The notes: a model not told the origin generated them from the letters alone. Counted from the first letter of the stretch, positions 1-6,603 are shown. The stretch is 9,455 nucleotides of DNA from JARDZI01 sp041639705 (GCA_041639705.1 JBEQBT010000125.1:1-9455), one strand, 5' to 3'. A program made the numbers and translations.

Positions 1-29
1 TTGTAATTTATTATTTTAACATTTATAAT
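1..29 (+). promoter_or_regulatory. Putative sigma-A promoter of the transketolase genes
   Basis: TTGTAA at 1-6 (4 of 6 matches to TTGACA) is followed by a 17-base spacer and a perfect TATAAT at 24-29. It lies about 48 bases before the first start codon in an AT-rich leader. The -35 box begins at the first base of the window, so upstream control sites cannot be seen. Chance TATAAT matches are common in DNA this AT-rich, but the spacing is ideal. Confidence 0.6.
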
Positions 30-76
30 ATAAAATAAAATGCATTAATTAAAAAAACTAAACAAGGAGGAAAATT

Positions 77-907
77 ATGGAAAGAGATATTATAAAACTT
101 AGGGAAACAGCAAGAACACTAAGACAAAATATAATCGAAATGCTTGCTGAATCCAATTCAGGACACCCAGGCGGATCTTTGTCAGCAGTTGAAATATTAA
201 CTGCATTATATTTTAGTGAAATGAATGTAAATTCAGATAATCCTAACGATGAGGACAGAGATAGATTTGTCCTATCAAAAGGGCATGCGGCACCAGTATT
301 ATACGCAGCCCTTGCAGAAAAAGGATATTTTGAAAAGAAACATTTAAAAACACTAAGGAAAATAGGTTCTATACTTCAAGGTCATCCTAATATGAATGAC
401 ACTCCTGGTGTTGATATGTCAACAGGTTCTCTTGGACAGGGTTTTTCTGCTGCAAATGGAATGGCTCTCGCAGGAAAACTTGATAATAAAAATTACAGGG
501 TATTTGTACTTTTAGGCGATGGAGAGTTAGAAGAAGGTCAGGTTTGGGAAGCTGCTATGACTTCAGCTCATTATAAACTTGATAATCTTACTGCCTTTGT
601 TGATCATAACAGACTTCAAATAGACGGACCTATAGAAAAAGTAATGAATCCAGAACCAGTTGCAGATAAATTTGTAGCATTTGGATGGCATGTAATAAGT
701 ATTAATGGGCACAGCTTTGAAGAAATATTTAAAGCAATTGATGAGGCAAAAGCATTTAAAGGGAAACCTACAATGATTGTTGCCAATACTGTTAAGGGTA
801 AAGGTGTAAGCTTTATGGAAAATCAAGCAAGCTGGCATGGAACAGCACCAAATAAAGAACAGCGTGACCAGGCAATAAGGGAATTAGGAGGTGCAATTAA
901 TGGCTAA
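77..907 (+). CDS. tkt: Transketolase, N-terminal (thiamine diphosphate-binding) subunit
   Basis: This 276-residue protein is the first half of a split transketolase. With the next gene it transfers two-carbon ketol units between sugar phosphates in the non-oxidative pentose phosphate pathway, in the cytoplasm. Visible motifs are GHPGGS at residues 29-34, KGHAAP at 69-74, GSLGQG at 117-122, and the thiamine diphosphate/Mg motif beginning GDGELEEG at 147-154 and closing with the HN pair near 177-178. The substrate- and cofactor-loop motifs KGKGVSFMEN (240-249) and WHG (253-255) are also present. A full-length transketolase is about 660 residues, and this matches the N-terminal domain alone. The ATG at 77 follows a strong AAGGAGG at 64-70. 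The stop codon overlaps the start of the C-terminal subunit gene by 8 bases, indicating translational coupling. The split form is normal in clostridia and archaea, so this is not a frameshift. Confidence 0.97.
   Translation: MERDIIKLRETARTLRQNIIEMLAESNSGHPGGSLSAVEILTALYFSEMNVNSDNPNDEDRDRFVLSKGHAAPVLYAALAEKGYFEKKHLKTLRKIGSILQGHPNMNDTPGVDMSTGSLGQGFSAANGMALAGKLDNKNYRVFVLLGDGELEEGQVWEAAMTSAHYKLDNLTAFVDHNRLQIDGPIEKVMNPEPVADKFVAFGWHVISINGHSFEEIFKAIDEAKAFKGKPTMIVANTVKGKGVSFMENQASWHGTAPNKEQRDQAIRELGGAING
886..891 (+). promoter_or_regulatory. Ribosome binding site fixing the start of the transketolase C-terminal gene
   Basis: AGGAGG at 886-891 lies 8 bases before the ATG at 900, which is ideal spacing. 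A longer reading from the in-frame GTG at 891 would start inside this site, so the ATG at 900 is the real start. Confidence 0.85.
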
Positions 908-1838
908 TTTAGCAACAAGAGAAGCATATGGAAAGGCGTTAGTTGAACTTGGAAAGGAAAATAATAATGTAGTTGTATTGGATGCTGATCTTTCCAAATC
1001 AACAAAAACAGCTGATTTCGCGAAGGCATATCCTGAAAGATTTTTCAACATGGGAATTGCAGAAGCAGACTTAGTAGCTACTGCTGCAGGGCTTTCAACA
1101 TGTGGGAAAATTCCTTTTGCAAGTACCTTCGCAATGTTTGCTGCAGGAAGAGCATTTGAACAAATAAGAAATTCAGTGTGTTATCCAGAACTTAATGTAA
1201 AGATAGCCGCTACTCATGCAGGCCTCACGGTTGGTGAGGATGGAGCATCACATCAAGCTATAGAGGACCTGTCACTTATGAGAAGCATACCAAACATGAC
1301 AGTTTTATGTCCCAGTGATGATGTTGAGACTGCTGCATGTATTAAAGCAGCAGCTGAGTATATAGGACCTGTTTATATAAGACTTGGACGTCTAGCAGTT
1401 CCAACCATAAATAATGAGGGAACCTATAAGTTCGAAATAGGTAAGTCTATAAAATTAAGAGATGGAAAAGATGTTACTATATTTGCAACTGGAATAATGG
1501 TTAGTGAAGCTTTAAAAGCTGCAGATGCATTAAGTAAAGAAGGAATAGATGCAGAGGTAATTAATATACATACAATAAAACCAATAGATGAGGATGGTAT
1601 TGTTGACTCAGTGAAAAAAACTGGAGCCGCAGTAACCTGTGAAGAACACAATGTAATTGGAGGTCTTGGTAGTGCAGTATGCGAGGTTTTAAGTGAAAAC
1701 TTTCCTGCACCAGTAAAAAGAGTAGGAGTTATGGATACCTTTGGTGAGTCTGGAAAGCCTGCTGAACTATTAAAGGAATATGGTCTTTTAGCAGAAAATA
1801 TTGTTAGCGCAGTAAAGGAAATAATCAAAAGAAAGTAA
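900..1838 (+). CDS. tkt: Transketolase, C-terminal subunit
   Basis: This 312-residue protein supplies the pyrimidine-binding (PYR) domain and the C-terminal domain of the split transketolase. MGIAEAD at residues 51-57 contains the conserved glutamate (E55) that activates thiamine diphosphate in this family. THAGLTVGEDGASHQ at 105-119 is the typical substrate-loop segment, and the C-terminal domain follows from about residue 190 (EEHNVIGGLG at 248-257). Some family members act as DXP synthase or pyruvate/2-oxo acid dehydrogenase E1 beta subunits, but the N-terminal partner upstream carries transketolase motifs, so transketolase is favoured. The ATG at 900 is chosen over the in-frame GTG at 891 because AGGAGG at 886-891 is the ribosome binding site. 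It overlaps the upstream gene by 8 bases and is followed 5 bases after its stop by a terminator. Confidence 0.96.
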   Translation: MANLATREAYGKALVELGKENNNVVVLDADLSKSTKTADFAKAYPERFFNMGIAEADLVATAAGLSTCGKIPFASTFAMFAAGRAFEQIRNSVCYPELNVKIAATHAGLTVGEDGASHQAIEDLSLMRSIPNMTVLCPSDDVETAACIKAAAEYIGPVYIRLGRLAVPTINNEGTYKFEIGKSIKLRDGKDVTIFATGIMVSEALKAADALSKEGIDAEVINIHTIKPIDEDGIVDSVKKTGAAVTCEEHNVIGGLGSAVCEVLSENFPAPVKRVGVMDTFGESGKPAELLKEYGLLAENIVSAVKEIIKRK

Positions 1839-1843
1839 GAATG

Positions 1844-1869
1844 AAGGTAGACTTTGGTCTGCCTTTTTT
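1844..1869 (+). terminator. Rho-independent terminator after the transketolase genes
   Basis: AAGGTAGAC (1844-1852), loop TTTG, and GTCTGCCTT (1857-1865) form a 9-bp stem with one G-U pair, followed by more Ts to 1869. It starts just after the stop codon at 1838 and closes the transketolase operon. Confidence 0.9.
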
Positions 1870-1903
1870 AGATATTGAGCTTAATAGTATAAAGGGACTC
1901 ATC

Positions 1904-1938
1904 TTGTAAAATTCCAATTTATATGATATATGTATAAT
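1904..1938 (+). promoter_or_regulatory. Putative promoter of the small membrane protein gene
   Basis: TTGTAA at 1904-1909 is 17 bases upstream of TATATG (1927-1932). A perfect TATAAT lies at 1933-1938 but would need a 23-base spacer from that -35 box. Position after a terminator and just before the next gene supports a promoter here; which -10 box is used is uncertain. Confidence 0.45.
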
Positions 1939-1960
1939 AGGATGATAGGAGGTATGAATT

Positions 1961-2320
1961 ATGAATTGGGTAAAAAATACGTTTTCTGATGTTTTAAAAT
2001 GTATTTGCATTGGATCCCTAATTGCAATAGGTATTGGAATAGTTACAGGGCTGATTGCAATTATTTCATCCTGGGGTAATGTAAATATTACACTTGATTG
2101 GGTAAAGAGAGTAATATATATTATTGGAGGGTTAGGTTTGTTCCTTAGCGCTGGAGCATTTGCCCAAAGAGATGGAACAAGACCATTTATATATAATGAG
2201 CAATGGAAAACTCATTTTAAAACCTTAAATATAGGATTTGTTATTTTAGTTATCAGCTTTTCAGGAGTGGTTTTGGTGATGATGATTCACAATTTAATTG
2301 ACTTTGGAAGGGCATTTTAA
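1961..2320 (+). CDS. Small integral membrane protein of unknown function
   Basis: I do not recognise a family for this 119-residue protein. It shows three hydrophobic segments, at about residues 12-37, 50-68 and 90-110. The loop between the second and third is polar (AQRDGTRPFIYNEQWKTHFKT, about 68-88). By the positive-inside rule, its Arg/Lys content places that loop in the cytoplasm. No signal peptide, catalytic motif or metal site is visible. The ATG at 1961 follows AGGAGG at 1947-1952 with 8-base spacing, so translation looks genuine. The gene has a candidate promoter in front and its own terminator behind, making it an independent unit between transketolase and the YitT-family gene. It resembles the small uncharacterised membrane proteins common in clostridia; role unknown. 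Confidence 0.85.
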   Translation: MNWVKNTFSDVLKCICIGSLIAIGIGIVTGLIAIISSWGNVNITLDWVKRVIYIIGGLGLFLSAGAFAQRDGTRPFIYNEQWKTHFKTLNIGFVILVISFSGVVLVMMIHNLIDFGRAF

Positions 2321-2353
2321 CAAGGTAATAGTAAATATTGATTCTATAAAATT

Positions 2354-2372
2354 AACCGCGTTTGCGGTTTTT
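2354..2372 (+). terminator. Rho-independent terminator after the small membrane protein gene
   Basis: AACCGC (2354-2359), loop GTTT, and GCGGTT (2364-2369) form a 6-bp stem with four G-C pairs, followed by TTT. It lies 34 bases after the stop codon at 2320 and separates this gene from the YitT-family gene. Confidence 0.85.
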
Positions 2373-2453
2373 ACTTTATTACATAATATTTTTGTATAAA
2401 TACTTATGATTTACATGTGAAATGATAATATTAAGAAGATTGAGGTGAAAAAC

Positions 2454-3305
2454 ATGTTAAAAAAGGTTAGGGAATATATTTTTATTACCATAGGGATGAC
2501 TATGGTTGCGGTAGGAGTATATTATTTTCTAGTTCCAAGTAATTTGGCTACAGGAGGAGTAAGCGGTCTTGCAATTATTATAAGTAAGTTTCTTCCTAAT
2601 CTACCAGTTGGATTATTAATGCTCATTTTTAATATAATACTTTTCATAATTGGTTTTTTAATAATAGGCCCAAATTTTGGCGCTAAAACAATATATGCAA
2701 GCCTAGGGTTATCAGGGTTGATCTGGCTTTTTCAAAAGCTTATTCCTATTTCAAGACCATTAACGAATGATCTAATGATAGAATTATTATTTGGAGTAGG
2801 AATATCTGGACTTGGTTTGGCAATTGTTTTCAACCAGAACGCATCAACAGGTGGTACAGATATAATTGCAAAGATTATTAATAAGTTTTTTCATGTGGAC
2901 ATGGGAAAATCCTTGCTTATGGCGGATTTCATAATTACACTAATAGCGGGAATAACCTTTGGAGCCAAGGCGGGTATGTATGCACTCCTTGGAGTTGTAC
3001 TAAATGGATTTGTTATTGACAGCTTTATAAATGGTTTGAACATTAGCAAGCAGGTAACTATTATAAGCTCAAAGGGACTAGAAATTAAAGATTTTATTAT
3101 AAACAAGCTGGAGAGAGGTGTAACTATTTATGACGCAAAGGGTGCTTACTCGGGGCAGTCAAAGGAAGTTTTAATAACAATAATGAGCAGAAGAGAGTTT
3201 ATAAAACTCAAGGATTTTATTAAAGAGATAGATAACAGGGCTTTTATAACTGTAAGTGATGTTCATGAAGTTCTAGGAGAAGGATTTAAGGAATTTGTTG
3301 AATAA
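2454..3305 (+). CDS. YitT-family membrane protein (DUF161 + DUF2179)
   Basis: This 283-residue protein has the two-part architecture of the YitT family. A multi-helix membrane region (about residues 6-195) is followed by a soluble, probably cytoplasmic C-terminal domain (about 200-280). Family signatures are the TGGVSGLA segment at 33-40 and NASTGGTDIIAKIINK at 129-144. The C-terminal DUF2179 part contains RGVTIYDAKGAYSG (221-234) and the HEVLGEGF ending (271-278). The biochemical role of most members is not established; transport has been suggested because of the membrane fold. The ATG at 2454 is preferred over the in-frame GTG at 2445, because GAGGTG (2442-2447) is then the ribosome binding site at 6-base spacing. 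It appears monocistronic. No conventional terminator follows; instead there is the inverted-repeat element at 3323-3447. Clostridia usually carry several paralogues, so I give no gene symbol. Confidence 0.93.
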   Translation: MLKKVREYIFITIGMTMVAVGVYYFLVPSNLATGGVSGLAIIISKFLPNLPVGLLMLIFNIILFIIGFLIIGPNFGAKTIYASLGLSGLIWLFQKLIPISRPLTNDLMIELLFGVGISGLGLAIVFNQNASTGGTDIIAKIINKFFHVDMGKSLLMADFIITLIAGITFGAKAGMYALLGVVLNGFVIDSFINGLNISKQVTIISSKGLEIKDFIINKLERGVTIYDAKGAYSGQSKEVLITIMSRREFIKLKDFIKEIDNRAFITVSDVHEVLGEGFKEFVE

Positions 3306-3322
3306 AATATTTTATTTGTTAT

Positions 3323-3447
3323 ATTGTAGTAGCCCATGTTCCCACATTGGCTTGGAGTATTTGAAGAACACGTGATTTCTGCTATTGATGCTTGTATCAC
3401 TTACACCGCTGATGCCCTGTCGATGTGGGAACATGGACCACTACAGT
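3323..3447. repeat. GC-richer element with 25-base imperfect inverted ends, possible MITE-like insertion or structured RNA
   Basis: The left arm at 3323-3347 (core CCCATGTTCCCACAT) and the right arm at 3423-3447 (core ATGTGGGAACATGG) are inverted copies. They match at 22 of 25 positions; as RNA they would pair with one G-U and two mismatches. The 75-base interior (3348-3422) contains a smaller GTGAT/ATCAC pair at 3372-3376 and 3396-3400. Base composition is about 46% G+C by hand count, well above the AT-rich flanks. It starts 17 bases after the YitT-family stop codon. No T tract follows the right arm, so it is not a standard terminator. No clear target-site duplication is visible: only TTGT (3316-3319 and 3447-3450) is shared. 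Short open frames exist on both strands across it (3336-3506 on + and 3312-3434 on -), but neither has a ribosome binding site. It could be a small non-autonomous mobile element, a transposon remnant, or a non-coding RNA. Confidence 0.6.
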
Positions 3448-3529
3448 TGTATAATAATCTTGTGTTTATTTGTGACACGTTCTTTCTAAAATTCAAATCA
3501 ATATAAAACTATTCTTTATCATATTATTA

Positions 3530-3581
3530 TTTTTTTAATTTTTTTTAATATACACAAAATGATGTATTTTTATGTTATTAT
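3530..3581 (+). promoter_or_regulatory. Putative extended -10 promoter with T-tract upstream of ftsE
   Basis: An extended -10 box, TG at 3573-3574 plus one base and TATTAT at 3576-3581, is preceded by TACACA at 3551-3556 (4 of 6, 19-base spacer). A nearly unbroken T tract at 3530-3546 sits where an UP element would act. Transcription from here would give an ftsE leader of about 150 bases. A second TATAAT at 3683-3688 is closer to the gene but has no convincing -35 box. Confidence 0.4.
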
Positions 3582-3737
3582 AGAAAATATGACAGACATT
3601 TAAATTCATTACTATAAAAAGGGAACCTTATAAAATAAAAACTTGTCTAATAATTGGTAATAAGTTTTATTATCATTTGTAATATAATATAAAAAGGATT
3701 TTATACATAAATTGTCATACTAAGGGGTTGTTTTTTA
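3582..3737 (+). other. AT-rich ftsE leader region without a gene
   Basis: This stretch completes the 432-base gap between the YitT-family gene and ftsE. I see no open reading frame with a ribosome binding site, tRNA or known riboswitch. A weak AU-rich hairpin is possible between AATAAAAACTT (3635-3644 region) and AAGTTTTATT (3662-3671), but it has one G-C pair and may be chance. TATAAT at 3683-3688 is a possible alternative promoter. AAGGGG at 3722-3727 is the ftsE ribosome binding site, spaced about 10 bases from the ATG. Confidence 0.4.
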
Positions 3738-4424
3738 ATGATAAAACTAAAAAACGTGTCGAAAGTATATAAAAATAACCATATAGCCTTATCAAATGTG
3801 AGTATTTCTATAAATAAAGGAGAATTCGTATTTGTAGTAGGACCAAGTGGTGCTGGAAAATCCACATTCATAAAGTTGCTAATGAAGGAAATTGAGCCAA
3901 CAAGCGGAGAAGTAAATGTAAATGGTATAAATGTTATAAATCTTAAAAGAAAAGAAGTACCATATTATAGAAGAAATATTGGAGTAGTATTTCAGGATTA
4001 TAGATTGTTACATGATAAAACAGTTTTTGAAAATGTCGCATTTGCAATGCAAATTATTGAGACAAGCAGTAAGGATATTAAAAAAAGGGTACCACAGGTT
4101 TTGTCCCTCGTAGGATTAGCTAATAAGGGAGCACAATATCCTAATCAACTTTCTGGTGGAGAACAGCAGAGGGTTGTATTAGCAAGGGCACTTGTTAATA
4201 ATCCTAAGCTTCTTATTTGTGATGAACCTACAGGGAATCTTGATCCTGATACCTCCTGGGGCATAATGGAACTCCTTGATGATATAAACAAAGGTGGAAC
4301 CACAATAGTAATGGCTACTCATGCTAAGGATTTAGTGGATAAAATGAAAAAGAGAGTTATTGCTATTGAAAAGGGAGTAGTTGTAAGAGATCAGCAGAGG
4401 GGTGTGTACGGATATGAAGATTAA
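3738..4424 (+). CDS. ftsE: Cell-division ABC transporter ATPase FtsE
   Basis: FtsE is the cytoplasmic ATPase of the FtsEX complex, which couples ATP hydrolysis to control of a peptidoglycan hydrolase across the membrane rather than to transport. The 228-residue length is standard. ABC ATPase motifs appear in order. These are Walker A GPSGAGKST (35-43), the Q-loop glutamine Q86 (VVFQDYRLL), signature LSGGE (138-142), Walker B LLICDEP (158-164) with catalytic E163, the D-loop segment GNLDP (166-170), and switch histidine H195. The NIGVVFQDYRLLHDKTVFENVAF stretch (80-102) and the RGVYGYED C-terminus are typical of Firmicute FtsE rather than LolD or MacB ATPases. The gene overlaps ftsX by 11 bases, implying coupled translation. 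The ATG at 3738 is the only sensible start. Confidence 0.97.
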   Translation: MIKLKNVSKVYKNNHIALSNVSISINKGEFVFVVGPSGAGKSTFIKLLMKEIEPTSGEVNVNGINVINLKRKEVPYYRRNIGVVFQDYRLLHDKTVFENVAFAMQIIETSSKDIKKRVPQVLSLVGLANKGAQYPNQLSGGEQQRVVLARALVNNPKLLICDEPTGNLDPDTSWGIMELLDDINKGGTTIVMATHAKDLVDKMKKRVIAIEKGVVVRDQQRGVYGYED

Positions 4425-5301
4425 GACATTTAAGTATTTCTTCAGGGAAGGTTTTGCCAGTGTTAAGAAAAACAGGGTAATGAGTGTTGCATCAGTATCA
4501 ACTGTAGCAGCAGCTCTGTTTATTTTTGGAGTGTTTATGTTATTGGTTGTAAATGTGAATAAAATAGTAAGCACAGTAGAAAGTGAAATAGAAATAAAAG
4601 TATTTTTAAATAGTGATGTTACTACATTACAGCAGAATAAAATAGAAAAGGATATAAAAGCCATAGATAGTGTAAAGGAAATTAGATTTGAGTCACAGAA
4701 GGAAGCTCTTGAGAAGTTTAAAGCTGACCTTGGAGAAAAGGCAGATTTAGCTGATGGACTTGAATTGGAGAATCCACTACCAGCATCCTTCATAATAAAG
4801 GTAAACAGCCCAAAGGATGTTGCAGGGGTTTCAGCAAAATTGAAAAACCTTGCTGGAGTAGAGAAGATAAATGATGGTCAGCAGATGGTTGAAACAATAA
4901 TCAAGGTTACAGGTTTTATAAAGATTATAAGTATATTGTTAATGGTTATACTTGGAGTTATTTCGATTTCTTTAATATCCAATACTATAAAGCTTACTGT
5001 TTTTGCAAGGAAAAGGGAAATAGGAATAATGAAATACATAGGAGCTACAGACTGGTTTATAAGATGGCCATTTATAATAGAGGGAATGCTTATGGGGCTT
5101 TTGGGAGCAGTAATATCAATTGTTATACTTGGCTTTGGTTATGGCTATGGTGCAAAAATAGTTTCTGAAAGCCAAATGATATTCACTTTGGTTCCTTCAA
5201 GTGAAATATTACTTAGTCTTGGATGGCAATTTTCATCAATAGGAGTTTTTATTGGAGGAATTGGAAGTTTATTATCCATTAGAAAGTTTCTTGTTGTATA
5301 A
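4414..5301 (+). CDS. ftsX: Cell-division membrane protein FtsX
   Basis: FtsX is the membrane subunit that pairs with FtsE and signals outward to a cell-wall hydrolase. The 295-residue protein shows the expected four helices: about 24-47, 167-190, 219-241 and 266-288. A large extracellular loop lies between helices 1 and 2 (about 48-166) and is the part that contacts the hydrolase coiled coil in studied systems. Family features include the N-terminal YFFREGFASVKKNRVMSVAS segment (8-27) and the cytoplasmic KREIGIMKYIGATDWFIRWPF segment (200-220). The ATG at 4414 is favoured over an in-frame GTG at 4402, because AGAGGGGTG at 4396-4404 serves as the ribosome binding site. It overlaps ftsE by 11 bases, and the M23 gene follows 47 bases later without an intervening terminator. 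Confidence 0.96.
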   Translation: MKIKTFKYFFREGFASVKKNRVMSVASVSTVAAALFIFGVFMLLVVNVNKIVSTVESEIEIKVFLNSDVTTLQQNKIEKDIKAIDSVKEIRFESQKEALEKFKADLGEKADLADGLELENPLPASFIIKVNSPKDVAGVSAKLKNLAGVEKINDGQQMVETIIKVTGFIKIISILLMVILGVISISLISNTIKLTVFARKREIGIMKYIGATDWFIRWPFIIEGMLMGLLGAVISIVILGFGYGYGAKIVSESQMIFTLVPSSEILLSLGWQFSSIGVFIGGIGSLLSIRKFLVV

Positions 5302-5335
5302 AATTAATAAAGGTTATACAACTGGTATTTTAAAT

Positions 5336-5341
5336 GGGGGG
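5336..5341 (+). promoter_or_regulatory. Ribosome binding site that selects a TTG start for the M23 gene
   Basis: GGGGGG at 5336-5341, extended by AAG, lies 7 bases before TTG at 5349. An ATG at 5334 is in frame but directly abuts this G run and has no ribosome binding site of its own. The TTG start also gives a clean signal peptide beginning MKKRW. Confidence 0.7.
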
Positions 5342-5348
5342 AAGTAAA

Positions 5349-6509
5349 TTGAAAAAAAGATGGGTTTCTATAGGACTGGCATTATGCCTAGTATTCTCAA
5401 GTTTATCAATAGCTTATGCAGATAATTTAGATGACAAAAAAGGTCAATTACAGGAATCTCAGCAAAACATTAATGGAATAAAGAAGAGAATAGATGGAGT
5501 AAAAAAAGATAAAAATACGATATATTCACAGATTACCAAATTAGAAGGTCAAATGAATACTATTGAAAATGAACTGGAAGGTTTAAATAATCAAATTGAC
5601 TCAACAAATAATTCGATTTCAGTTACCAAAAAAGCACTAGAAACGGCTATTGAGGAACTTGGAGATTATAAGGATTTATATTCCAAAAGATTAAGAGCTA
5701 TGTATATGAATGGTATACCAGGATATTTGGAAATAATACTTAACTCAAGGAGCTTTTCAGACTTTGTATCAAGAATAGATATTGTAAAAAGAATTATGGA
5801 GCATGATAGCAATATACTTGTAAATATGAGGGAAAAGCAGGAAAGCATAGAGAGCAAAAAGGCAGAGCTTGAAGTACAAAAGAGCAAGCTAGTAGGACTT
5901 CAGCAGCAGTCAACAAATAAAAAGAAACAGCTTACTGTTGTGAGTAGGGATAAAAAGGCCTTATATTCTGAATTAAATAGCAATCAAAAGGAGCTTGAAA
6001 AGGCACTTGATGCGGAAGTTAAGGAATCTAAAGAGATTGAAGCAGAAATTAAAGCAATAATGGCAGCATCCCAGAATAGCAATTTAGCATATAATGGCAA
6101 AAGGTACAATATATTAAAAAATAGCGAAGCTGGAAGAACAATCAGGGTAAACTCGCCATTTGGCAATAGACTTCATCCTGTTCTAAAAGTATATAAACTA
6201 CATACTGGAATAGACTTTGGAGTACCATCTGGAACACCTGTATATTCAATGGCTGATGGAGAGGTAATTATCTCAAAATACTCCTCAGGCTATGGGTACT
6301 ATGTTGTTGTTAATCATGGAAGTGGAATAACAACTCTTTATGCACATAATTCAAAGCTATTAGTAAAGGTTGGAGACAAGGTAAAAGGTGGACAAGTTAT
6401 TGCAAAGTCCGGTAATACAGGATATTCAACAGGACCTCATATGCACTTTGAGGTTAGAAAAAATGGAACACCTATAAATCCGGAACCATATGTAATAATA
6501 GGAAAGTAA
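5349..6509 (+). CDS. Secreted coiled-coil M23 peptidoglycan endopeptidase, probable FtsEX client
   Basis: This is a 386-residue exported cell-wall hydrolase. It starts with a signal peptide (MKKRWVSIGLALCLVFSSLS, then IAYA at 21-24), with likely cleavage after residue 24. Two coiled-coil stretches follow (about 26-115 and 150-240), and an M23/LytM domain runs from about 265 to 380. The zinc and catalytic motifs look complete: HTGID (H285, D289), YAH (H333) and HMHFE (H364, H366). An enzyme of this fold cuts peptide cross-links in peptidoglycan. The coil-plus-hydrolase layout and the position behind ftsEX match the EnvC, PcsB and CwlO type of FtsEX partner. EnvC has a degenerate M23 domain, whereas this one should be active. 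The TTG at 5349 is preferred over ATG 5334 on ribosome-binding-site grounds. The gene ends the ftsEX operon at a strong terminator. Confidence 0.94.
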   Translation: MKKRWVSIGLALCLVFSSLSIAYADNLDDKKGQLQESQQNINGIKKRIDGVKKDKNTIYSQITKLEGQMNTIENELEGLNNQIDSTNNSISVTKKALETAIEELGDYKDLYSKRLRAMYMNGIPGYLEIILNSRSFSDFVSRIDIVKRIMEHDSNILVNMREKQESIESKKAELEVQKSKLVGLQQQSTNKKKQLTVVSRDKKALYSELNSNQKELEKALDAEVKESKEIEAEIKAIMAASQNSNLAYNGKRYNILKNSEAGRTIRVNSPFGNRLHPVLKVYKLHTGIDFGVPSGTPVYSMADGEVIISKYSSGYGYYVVVNHGSGITTLYAHNSKLLVKVGDKVKGGQVIAKSGNTGYSTGPHMHFEVRKNGTPINPEPYVIIGK

Positions 6510-6512
6510 TGC

Positions 6513-6552
6513 AAAAGGCATAATACTGTTTATCCAGTATATGCCTTTTTTT
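6513..6552 (+). terminator. Rho-independent terminator of the ftsEX-M23 operon
   Basis: AAAAGGCAT plus AATACTG (6513-6528), loop TTTATC, and CAGTATATGCCTTTT (6535-6549) form a 15-bp stem with one bulged A, followed by more Ts to 6552. It begins 4 bases after the M23 stop codon and separates the operon from the protease gene. Confidence 0.92.
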
Positions 6553-6566
6553 AGTTGAAAACTCTT

Positions 6567-6603
6567 TTGTATTTAAATTTTTATAGTGATATAATGTTAT
6601 AAT
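6567..6603 (+). promoter_or_regulatory. Extended -10 promoter region of the S41 protease gene, with doubled -10
   Basis: TTGTAT at 6567-6572 is followed by a 17-base spacer and TATAAT at 6590-6595, with the extended TG at 6587-6588. A second extended -10 follows 8 bases later: TG at 6595-6596 (sharing a T) and TATAAT at 6598-6603. This makes an in-tandem TGNTATAAT pair. The terminator just upstream and the gene start at 6661 support promoter function. Confidence 0.65.

Noticed and set aside
77..1838. Transketolase broken by a frameshift
   Set aside because: The two genes each have a strong ribosome binding site and complete domain boundaries, and the two-subunit form is normal in clostridia.
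3323..3447. Rho-independent terminator of the YitT-family gene
   Set aside because: The arms are separated by 75 bases and the right arm is followed by mixed sequence, not a T tract. It could still affect RNA ends, but it is not a standard intrinsic terminator.
3336..3506. A 56-codon gene on the + strand
   Set aside because: There is no ribosome binding site, it starts inside the inverted-repeat arm, and its tail runs into AT-rich non-coding sequence.
3632..3671. Riboswitch-like hairpin in the ftsE leader
   Set aside because: The stem is almost entirely A-U with a bulge and one G-C pair, which is expected by chance in such AT-rich DNA, and no known aptamer motif is visible.
4332..4793. Minus-strand open frame of 153 codons opposite ftsE/ftsX
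   Set aside because: It is serine- and phenylalanine-rich and runs antisense to two well-defined genes with no ribosome binding site of its own. The other minus-strand frames in the window (for example 563-838, 1424-1828, 7053-7493) were rejected on the same grounds.
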